DNA of 64,000 nucleotides, taken from assembly GCF_001591025.1 (NCBI RefSeq), contig NZ_BCTZ01000013.1:1-64000 (forward strand), written 5' to 3'. Made by a program: the position numbers and the translations under genes. Shown here in pieces: positions 55,576-64,000 of this stretch (positions are counted from its first letter, which is position 1; every line of letters starts with the position of its first letter). Below the pieces are notes generated by a model, which saw nothing but the letters and a program-made list of their open reading frames with translations, did not search any database and had not been told where the DNA came from. This stretch comes from Sphingomonas soli NBRC 100801 (lineage in GTDB: Bacteria; Pseudomonadota; Alphaproteobacteria; Sphingomonadales; Sphingomonadaceae).

Positions 55576-56029
55576 CCCGAAAGCAAAGACCCGTTCCAAG
55601 GCGCGCGCCGCCGCCCGCCTCGCCGCTGTCCAGGCGCTGTATCAGCGCGAGATGGAGGGCACGCCGATCACCGCATTGCTCCACGAGTTCCACCAGCACC
55701 GGCTGGGCGCGACGATCGAGGACGTGGAATATGCCGATGCCGACGTCGGATTTTTCGACGATATCGTGAAGGGCGTCGACGCGCGCCGCGACGAGATTGA
55801 CGGGGTGATTTCCGCCAGACTCTCCGCCGACTGGTCGCTCGAACGGCTCGACAAGCCGATGCGCCAGATCCTCCGCGCCGGCGCTTATGAACTTATGGCG
55901 CGCCGGGATGTGCCGGTAGGCGCGGTGATCAGCGAGTATCTGGACGTGACGGACGCGTTCTACGACCGCCGCGAGAAGGGCTTCGTGAACGGCCTTCTCG
56001 ATGCGATCGCGAAGGAAGTGCGGAGCTGA
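55568..56029 (+). CDS. nusB: Transcription antitermination factor NusB
   Basis: A 153-residue helical RNA-binding protein that, with NusE (S10), binds boxA in rRNA leaders and supports antitermination. SKARAAARLAAVQALYQREMEG, FFDDIVKGV, DWSLERLDKPMRQILRAGAYELMARRDVPVGAVISEYLDVTDAFYDRREKGFVNGLLDAIAKEV is the classic pattern. The start is GTG at 55568 with AGGAG 8 bases upstream; an upstream ATG would add an unlike sequence. It is followed by thiL, a common pairing. Confidence 0.93.
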   Translation: MPSPKAKTRSKARAAARLAAVQALYQREMEGTPITALLHEFHQHRLGATIEDVEYADADVGFFDDIVKGVDARRDEIDGVISARLSADWSLERLDKPMRQILRAGAYELMARRDVPVGAVISEYLDVTDAFYDRREKGFVNGLLDAIAKEVRS

Positions 56030-56856
56030 CCGAAGCCGAGTTCATCGCAGCTCTGCGCACCCTGCCGCTCCACGCGGGCGCGCACGGGCTGATGGACGAC
56101 ACCGCCACGCTTGAATTTGGCGGCGAGACATTGGTGCTCACCCACGACGCGATCGCGGAAGGGGTGCATTACAAGCCCGGCACCGATCCCGCCGATGTCG
56201 CGTGGAAGCTTGTCGCGGTAAACTTGTCTGATTTGGCCGCCAAGGGCGCGGAGCCGATCGGCGTGCTGATCGGGGCAACGCTCAGCGACGCGCGCTTCAT
56301 CCAGGGCCTGCGCGAGATCCTGACCGCATATTCGGTGCCGTTGCTCGGCGGCGACACCATCTCTGTGCGCCCCGCAGTCTATGGCTGCACCGCCATCGGC
56401 CGCGCCCCGGCCGTGCCGAAGCGCACCGGTGCCAGACCGGGCGACGCGCTATGGGTCACCGGTGAGATCGGCGCGGCGATGCGCGATTTCGCCGTCGACG
56501 GCCCTGCCTATCGCCGCCCCCGCCCCCGCCTTGCCGAAGGCCGCGCGCTCGCCCCGCATGTCACCGCGATGATGGACGTGTCCGATGGACTGCTGCTCGA
56601 CGCGCGCCGCATCGCGGAGGCAAGCGGATGCAGCGTCGAGATCGCGTTAGGCGAGATACCCTTTGCACAGGGCGTGGACGATCGTCTCGCCGCGGCGGCC
56701 TGGGGCGATGATTATGAATTGCTTTTCGCAGCGCCCGCAGGCTTCACGCCCCCCGTCCCCGCCGCCCGGATCGGCGTGCTGACGTCCCCCGGCGAAGTCG
56801 CTTTGCGCCTCGACGGCGAAATCCCCCCGGGAAAGCTGGGTTATCAGCACGGTTAA
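56026..56856 (+). CDS. thiL: Thiamine-monophosphate kinase
   Basis: A 276-residue ATP-dependent enzyme making thiamine diphosphate from thiamine monophosphate. Motifs: GLMDDTATLEFG, THDAIAEGVHY, NLSDLAAKGAEP, SVPLLGGDT, DVSDGLLLDARR and GDDYELLFAAP. The conserved N terminus (TEAEFIAALRTLPLHAGAHG) lies upstream of the first ATG (56092) and reaches a CTG at 56026 that overlaps the nusB stop (CTGA), with AAGGA upstream. I take CTG as the start; the ATG would remove about 22 conserved residues. Coupling to nusB is implied. Confidence 0.9.
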   Translation: MTEAEFIAALRTLPLHAGAHGLMDDTATLEFGGETLVLTHDAIAEGVHYKPGTDPADVAWKLVAVNLSDLAAKGAEPIGVLIGATLSDARFIQGLREILTAYSVPLLGGDTISVRPAVYGCTAIGRAPAVPKRTGARPGDALWVTGEIGAAMRDFAVDGPAYRRPRPRLAEGRALAPHVTAMMDVSDGLLLDARRIAEASGCSVEIALGEIPFAQGVDDRLAAAAWGDDYELLFAAPAGFTPPVPAARIGVLTSPGEVALRLDGEIPPGKLGYQHG

Positions 56857-56967
56857 GCGCGCTTGCGCTCCCTAGAAGCCTGCTTATACCTTTCACCCGC
56901 GCCAAGACCGACAACAAAGATCGGCGTGGCTCTGACTTTCGCAGTCTAGGGGAAGGACTTCACCAAC

Positions 56968-59154
56968 ATGACGATCGTTTATATCGCCATAGTCTGCGGC
57001 CTGATCGCCGTACTCTATGGTATTTTGACCGCCCAGCAGGTGCTTAGCGCGCCCGCTGGAAACGAGAAGATGCAGAGTATCGCCGCCGCTATCCAGGAGG
57101 GCGCAAAAGCCTATCTGGGTCGCCAGTACCTCACCATCGCAATCGTCGGCGCGATCGTCGCCGTCATCCTGTTCTTCACCCTCGGCACCTTGTCGACGCT
57201 CTGCTTCCTGATCGGCGCGATCCTTTCGGGCGTGGCGGGCTTTGTCGGCATGCACATTTCGGTGCGCGCCAATGTCCGCACCGCAGAGGCCGCACGCGGC
57301 TCGCTGCAGGGCGGGCTGACGCTGGCGTTCCGCTCGGGCGCGATCACCGGCATGCTGGTCGCGGGCCTCGGCTTGCTCTCGATCGCCGGCATCTTCTGGT
57401 ACCTCGTCGGCCCCGCCGGCAAGGATCTGGGCGAGCTTGCCGATCGTCGTGAGATCATCGCCGGGCTCACCGCGCTCGCATTCGGCGCTTCGCTGATCTC
57501 GATCTTCGCGCGTCTCGGCGGCGGCATCTTCACCAAGGCGGCCGATGTGGGCGCCGATCTGGTGGGCAAGGTCGAAGCCGGGATCCCCGAGGACGATCCC
57601 CGCAACCCCGCCGTGATCGCCGATAACGTCGGTGACAATGTCGGCGACTGCGCAGGCATGGCTGCCGATCTATTCGAAACCTATGTCGTCACTATCGGCC
57701 TCACCATGGTCTCGATCGCGCTTCTGCTCGCAAATGTCGGCAGCGAAGCGCTGATGCAGTTGATGTCGCTCCCGCTGATCGTTGGCGGCGTGTGCATCAT
57801 CACGTCGATCATCGGCACCTATATGGTCCGCCTCGGCGGCAGCCAGAACATCATGGGCGCGCTGTACAAGGGCTTCTGGACCACCGCAGTCCTCTCGATC
57901 CCGGCTATCTATGTGGCAACCAGCTACACGCTGACCGGCCAGTTCTTCGGCGACATGAACAACGTTGTGGGCACGCTGGGAGACGATCCCGCCGCCGTGA
58001 TCGAAGGCACGGGCGACATTTCCGCGCTCGTCGCCAAGGAATTCACGGGCATGAGCCTGTTCCTGTGCATGATGATCGGCCTGGCCGTCACCGGATTGCT
58101 GGTGTGGATCACCGAATATTACACCGGCACCAATTATCGCCCGGTCAAGTCGATCGCCAAGGCATCGGAAACCGGCCACGGCACCAACGTGATCCAGGGC
58201 CTGGCGATCAGCCTTGAATCGACTGCGTTGCCGACGCTGGTGATCGTCGTGGCGGTGATCGCCGCCTTCCAGATCGCGGGCATCATCGGCGTGGCGTTCG
58301 CCGCAACGTCGCTGCTGGCGCTGGCCGGCATGGTCGTCGCGCTCGACGCCTATGGCCCGGTGACCGACAATGCCGGCGGCATCGCCGAAATGGCGGGCCT
58401 GCCCGACGACGTGCGTCACAAGACCGACGCGCTCGACGCGGTGGGCAACACCACCAAGGCGGTGACCAAGGGCTATGCGATCGGCTCTGCCGCGCTCGCC
58501 GCACTGGTGCTGTTCGGCGCGTACACGACCGACCTCAAGGAGTTCTTCCCCAACGTCTCGGTCGATTTCTCGCTGAGCAATCCTTACGTCATCGTCGGGC
58601 TGCTGCTCGGCGCGCTGCTGCCCTATCTGTTCGGCGCATTCGGCATGACTGCCGTGGGCCGCGCAGCAGGATCGGTGGTGGAAGACGTCCGCGCCCAGTT
58701 CCGCGACAATCCGGGCATCATGGAGGGCACCAGCCGTCCCAATTACGCCCGCACCGTGGACATCGTCACCAAGGCAGCGATCAAGGAGATGATCGTCCCC
58801 TCGCTGCTGCCGGTGCTGAGCCCGATCGCGGTCTATTTCATCATCACCGCGGTCGCCGGCCAGAGCGAAGGCTTTGCGGCGCTGGGTGCGATGCTACTGG
58901 GCGTGATCGTCTCGGGTCTGTTCGTCGCCATCTCGATGACCTCGGGCGGCGGCGCATGGGACAATGCCAAGAAGTATATCGAAGACGGCAATTACGGCGG
59001 CAAGGGATCGGAAGCCCATAAGGCTGCCGTGACCGGCGACACCGTGGGCGACCCCTATAAGGACACCGCGGGCCCGGCCGTGAACCCGATGATCAAGATC
59101 ACCAACATCGTGGCGCTTCTGTTGCTCGCGGCGTTGGCGGGGCATGTCGTCTAA
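56968..59154 (+). CDS. hppA: Membrane-bound proton-translocating pyrophosphatase, K+-independent type
   Basis: A 728-residue integral membrane protein with about 16 helices that couples pyrophosphate hydrolysis to H+ pumping. The catalytic loop has [48 protein letters not shown] (about 462-471) has Lys where K+-dependent enzymes have Ala, so this is the K+-independent form. [13 protein letters not shown] and [12 protein letters not shown]...[15 protein letters not shown] are also present. It is complete and ends in an intrinsic terminator. Monocistronic by spacing. Confidence 0.95.
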   Translation: MTIVYIAIVCGLIAVLYGILTAQQVLSAPAGNEKMQSIAAAIQEGAKAYLGRQYLTIAIVGAIVAVILFFTLGTLSTLCFLIGAILSGVAGFVGMHISVRANVRTAEAARGSLQGGLTLAFRSGAITGMLVAGLGLLSIAGIFWYLVGPAGKDLGELADRREIIAGLTALAFGASLISIFARLGGGIFTKAADVGADLVGKVEAGIPEDDPRNPAVIADNVGDNVGDCAGMAADLFETYVVTIGLTMVSIALLLANVGSEALMQLMSLPLIVGGVCIITSIIGTYMVRLGGSQNIMGALYKGFWTTAVLSIPAIYVATSYTLTGQFFGDMNNVVGTLGDDPAAVIEGTGDISALVAKEFTGMSLFLCMMIGLAVTGLLVWITEYYTGTNYRPVKSIAKASETGHGTNVIQGLAISLESTALPTLVIVVAVIAAFQIAGIIGVAFAATSLLALAGMVVALDAYGPVTDNAGGIAEMAGLPDDVRHKTDALDAVGNTTKAVTKGYAIGSAALAALVLFGAYTTDLKEFFPNVSVDFSLSNPYVIVGLLLGALLPYLFGAFGMTAVGRAAGSVVEDVRAQFRDNPGIMEGTSRPNYARTVDIVTKAAIKEMIVPSLLPVLSPIAVYFIITAVAGQSEGFAALGAMLLGVIVSGLFVAISMTSGGGAWDNAKKYIEDGNYGGKGSEAHKAAVTGDTVGDPYKDTAGPAVNPMIKITNIVALLLLAALAGHVV

Positions 59155-59183
59155 CGGCGACCGCCTCGACGAGAACAACAAAG

Positions 59184-59217
59184 CCCCGCCCGGACCCTGG
59201 TTCGGGCGGGGTTTTTT
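59184..59217 (+). terminator. Rho-independent terminator after hppA
   Basis: CCCCGCCCG (59184-59192) pairs with CGGGCGGGG (59203-59211), followed directly by TTTTTT (59212-59217). It lies 30 bp after the hppA stop. Confidence 0.9.
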
Positions 59218-59262
59218 GTTTGGGGGCTACGCTTCGACCGACTTGACCTCTATAGGAAGCCA

Positions 59263-59991
59263 ATGATCGGCATCCCCCTCCAAACGGCCGCTGAGGCTTT
59301 CGACGCAGCAAGCATGGGCCTTGAGACCTACAAGTTGCGCCATCTTCAGAGCGATTTTATTTGCCCGTATCCAGATTGTCGCTCCTACACGATTCATCAC
59401 TGGGGTGTGATGTACGCCATTTCGCGTTTGGTGGGCGCATCGACATACTCAACGCGAGAACTTGAAGGCGCTCATATAACTACTGCGTTTTGCCAGTCAT
59501 GCGAACGCGACGTGATTTTTCTTGACGGTAAGATGGTTAAGCCCGCGACAAGCGAGGCGCCGCCCCCCGCGGAGGATATTCCAGTCGAGATATTGAACGA
59601 ATATACGGAAGCAGCTGCAATTCTACCGGGTTCACCCCGCGGAGCAGCGGCGCTACTAAGATTAGCAGTTCAAAAACTGCTGCCGTTACTTGGCGCCACA
59701 AAAAGAGATATCAACGATCAAATTGGCGAGTTGGTCGCGAAACAGGTAGTATCACGGCGCGTCCAGCAAGCGCTCGATACTATGCGCGTCATCGGCAACG
59801 AAGCAGTTCATCCTGGAACGATCGACCTCAAGGACGACGCTGCTACCGCCATGGGACTGTTTCGCCTGCTAAACTTCATCATTGAGAAGGCCATTAGTGA
59901 GCCGAAACACGCTGATGAAATGTTCGCGAAGCTCCCACAAGGCAAAGTTGAAGCAATAGCACGTCGCGATGATGGGACTGAGTCAGTCTAG
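59263..59991 (+). CDS. DUF4145-type protein, likely acquired
   Basis: A 242-residue soluble protein. The N terminus has a zinc-ribbon-like pair of Cys pairs (CPYPDC and CQSC), and the C-terminal part is helical (GSPRGAAALLRLAVQKLLPLLG, DINDQIGELVAK, RVQQALDTMRVIGNEAVHPG), matching DUF4145. That domain recurs in restriction and other defence-like proteins but has no proven role of its own. Base composition is visibly lower in GC than its neighbours, and codon use differs, so it is probably horizontally acquired. It stands alone between hppA and a minus-strand gene. Confidence 0.75.
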   Translation: MIGIPLQTAAEAFDAASMGLETYKLRHLQSDFICPYPDCRSYTIHHWGVMYAISRLVGASTYSTRELEGAHITTAFCQSCERDVIFLDGKMVKPATSEAPPPAEDIPVEILNEYTEAAAILPGSPRGAAALLRLAVQKLLPLLGATKRDINDQIGELVAKQVVSRRVQQALDTMRVIGNEAVHPGTIDLKDDAATAMGLFRLLNFIIEKAISEPKHADEMFAKLPQGKVEAIARRDDGTESV

Positions 59992-59995
59992 ATAA

Positions 59996-60283
59996 TCAAT
60001 CCAGCCCCAGCAACCAGCGATCTAGCCGCACCACATCCACCCGCGCTTCAGGCAGCGCAGCGTTCAACTCCAGCCGGTGGCGCATCACCCAGCGCTGACA
60101 GGCGGGCTTGCTGGCGAAAGCAGCGAAAGCGGAACGGTTGGGGCGGAGCGTATGGCGATCGACGAGGAATCGCGCGCCGCGGGTGCAGCCTGGGGCGGCG
60201 GTCCAGTCGCGGCATGGAGCGACGACGCTCGGCACCCAATAAGCGCGGCGCGCGTCCAGAAGATCAACGTCGGCTCGACGCAT
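59996..60283 (-). CDS. Hypothetical protein downstream of katG
   Basis: A 95-residue protein starting with a strong ribosome site (GGGAGAGGAAGG). It has Cys and Arg-rich segments (VVAPCRDWTAAPGCTRGARFLVDRH, KPACQRWVMRHRLELN). I recognise no family. It lies 67 bp after katG on the same strand and is convergent with the DUF4145 gene. Confidence 0.55.
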   Translation of the reverse strand: MRRADVDLLDARRAYWVPSVVAPCRDWTAAPGCTRGARFLVDRHTLRPNRSAFAAFASKPACQRWVMRHRLELNAALPEARVDVVRLDRWLLGLD

Positions 60284-60350
60284 CGCCTTCCTCTCCCAAC
60301 AATGTCACGCGGCGGGCGCGGCGATTTGCCGCCTGCGCCCGCCGGTGTCG

Positions 60351-62624
<2,274 letters not shown>

Positions 62625-62655
62625 TCAATCATAAAATCGATCACAGGGACGTGTT

Positions 62656-63726
62656 TCAGTTACTTAGTTGCGCAAGCTCGTGACGCGCGGCGTGCAGCGT
62701 CATCTGGGTCCGCACAGCGGCAAGGTTATGCTCCGCGAGATGGCTGCCGCAGCCGGGCATGCTGCCCTCCAGATCGGGGCGCTCGCCGATCGCGAGGCAA
62801 TGTTCCCATGCGCCGGCCGCAAGCGGCAGCCAGTCCTGCACCGCGCGAGCAGGATCGATCATCGCCTTGTCGAGCAGCAGGTTGCCGAGGACGAAGTAGA
62901 AATCCGGCGATTTTCCCCAGTTGGGAAGTTCCGCATCGGCCAGCTCGAGCGCGGCTTCGAGCCGCCCTGTCTTGCTGAGGCAGCGCATCTGGCGAATGAC
63001 CAGCCCGTGCCGCCAGTTCTCGCCGCTCGCGGTGCCGGTGAGCGACTGTGCGTAATAATCCGACGCCGCCTGCAGGTCGGCGTTCATCTCGCTATCCTTG
63101 CCGAGCTGGTAGAGCAGATAGGGATCGCCGGGCCGCGCGCTCAGCTCCGCCAGCAGCAACGGCCCGTTGCGGCCGCGCTTGCGGGCAAGCTGGTCTTCCA
63201 GATAGCCGTCATGTCCCACCTGCAATTCGATGCGCTCGCGCGGCAGCGGCGATACGGCCTGCTCGTGGATCCTGCCCTCATAGCGAACGCCGCGCGGCAG
63301 CAACCGCGTCATCCAGTTGCGCCGTGATGCGCCTTTGGGGCCCTGCTCCGCCTCCACTGCACTCTGCACGCAGAGCTTGCCCATGCGCGGGCGCCCCTTG
63401 CACCAGCGCCGAAGCTCGACGCCTCCTGAGATGATCCATTCGTCGGCGTCGAGAACTAGGTTCCAATCCGAATCGGCGATATCTAGCGCGTGATTGCGCG
63501 CGGCGGAGAAATCGTCCGGCCATTCCATATGGTGCACTTGCGCGCCCATGCTCGCCGCGAGCATCGGGGTGCCGTCAGTCGAGCCCGTATCGAGCACGAC
63601 CATCCGGTCCACATGCGGCCGCACGCTTTCGAGGCACCGCGCAATGCAGCGCGCCTCGTCGCGCACGATCATCACAAGCGCGATCTCGGGGGCTTTCGTG
63701 GGTGCAGCTTTTCGCATGGAGGCCAT
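62656..63726 (-). CDS. Family 2 glycosyltransferase
   Basis: A 356-residue cytoplasmic enzyme with an N-terminal GT2 domain: ALVMIVRDEARCIARCLESV, VVLDTGSTDGTPMLAASMGA, FSAARNHALDIADSDWNLVLDADEWI (DADE nucleotide-sugar/metal site). This WaaE/KdtX-like pattern transfers sugars in lipopolysaccharide or surface-glycan synthesis. The C-terminal half is helical with TPR-like repeats (PYLLYQLGKDSEMNADLQAASDYYAQ). It is divergent from another glycosyltransferase gene, suggesting a surface-glycan locus beyond the window. Confidence 0.85.
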   Translation of the reverse strand: MASMRKAAPTKAPEIALVMIVRDEARCIARCLESVRPHVDRMVVLDTGSTDGTPMLAASMGAQVHHMEWPDDFSAARNHALDIADSDWNLVLDADEWIISGGVELRRWCKGRPRMGKLCVQSAVEAEQGPKGASRRNWMTRLLPRGVRYEGRIHEQAVSPLPRERIELQVGHDGYLEDQLARKRGRNGPLLLAELSARPGDPYLLYQLGKDSEMNADLQAASDYYAQSLTGTASGENWRHGLVIRQMRCLSKTGRLEAALELADAELPNWGKSPDFYFVLGNLLLDKAMIDPARAVQDWLPLAAGAWEHCLAIGERPDLEGSMPGCGSHLAEHNLAAVRTQMTLHAARHELAQLSN

Positions 63727-63801
63727 GATGCCCCGAACAAGGCAAACATAGTGTTAACCATGCCGCTTTATCGTCGCACCCAACGGGCGGGAGGAAAGAC
63801 G

Positions 63802-64000
63802 ATGATCCCCAAGATAATGCACTTCATCTGGGTGGGCGACGAAAGCAAATGCCCCACCAATTGCATGGACACCTGGCGGGCGCTCAACCCCGACTGGGAG
63901 TTCCTCGTCTGGGGCAATCAGGATCTTGCCGAGCAGGACTGGTTCAACCGCGCGCATATGGACGCGATGTACAGCCGCGAGCTGAACGGCGTGGCAGACA
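63802..64000 (+). CDS. Glycosyltransferase, sugar-binding DXD region (runs off the right edge)
   Basis: The first 66 residues of a GT32-like enzyme (IPKIMHFIWVGDESK, DTWRALNPDWEFLVWG), the usual start of capsular or lipopolysaccharide glycosyltransferases containing a DXD motif further on. GGAGGAAAG precedes the ATG. The active site is outside the window. Divergent from the GT2 gene with a 75-bp gap. Confidence 0.8.
   Translation, partial: MIPKIMHFIWVGDESKCPTNCMDTWRALNPDWEFLVWGNQDLAEQDWFNRAHMDAMYSRELNGVAD

Overview
The window looks like a chromosomal segment of an aerobic, high-GC alphaproteobacterium, most likely a member of the Sphingomonadaceae. The support is several large TonB-dependent receptors, a 1536-residue NAD-glutamate dehydrogenase, a K+-independent H+-pyrophosphatase, the CobS/CobT aerobic cobaltochelatase pair, a receptor-Sel1-PiuC iron locus, and dense CG-rich coding. 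It starts inside acs and ends inside a glycosyltransferase gene.

Layout. (1) 1-11,016: a tightly packed minus-strand catabolic operon with a divergent LysR regulator. In transcription order it encodes an iron-dependent alcohol dehydrogenase, phosphonoacetate hydrolase (PhnA), phosphonoacetaldehyde dehydrogenase (PhnY), a GlpT-like MFS transporter, a TonB-dependent receptor, an exported NPP-type phosphodiesterase and acetyl-CoA synthetase. Together they form a plausible complete route from a hydroxyethylphosphonate-type compound to acetyl-CoA and phosphate, without an aminotransferase or C-P lyase. (2) 11,289-20,261: a plastic region with a TonB receptor cut off at about 12,977, a displaced RHS core fragment, and a minus-strand RHS operon. 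That operon has an exported Ig-like/YD protein, an RHS N-terminal shell protein, and an RHS C-terminal protein with a putative metallopeptidase tip, followed by an AT-rich presumed immunity gene. (3) 20,568-27,379: a metal-efflux module (CDF, His-rich protein, CzcB, CzcA) bounded by an intact tRNA-Thr and a degenerate copy of the 3' half of that tRNA, as expected for an integrated island that has lost its integrase.

(4) 27,564-33,511: a PAS protein and NAD-glutamate dehydrogenase. (5) 33,742-40,920: two convergent iron/redox units. One is PepSY-DUF2271-DUF4198-ApbE, where the DUF2271 protein carries a flavinylation motif. The other is a siderophore receptor-Sel1-PiuC operon behind a Fur-like box. 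(6) 40,932-44,297: the cobS-orf-cobT-RHH operon. (7) 44,432-49,132: a lipoprotein and an HxlR regulator divergent from five closely spaced DUF899/VOC/DUF1428 genes. (8) 49,135-59,154: housekeeping genes including J-domain, BolA, pirin, hydrolase, hisG-hisD, nusB, thiL and hppA. (9) 59,263-64,000: a lower-GC DUF4145 gene, katG, and two divergent glycosyltransferase genes.

A recurring oddity is genes whose conserved N terminus runs upstream of any ATG/GTG, often onto a CTG or TTG that overlaps the previous stop codon (Sel1, thiL, the cobS-cobT orf), or onto ATC/ATT (RHS, apbE, a small Cys protein). No CRISPR array, rRNA, transposase gene or integrase was seen.
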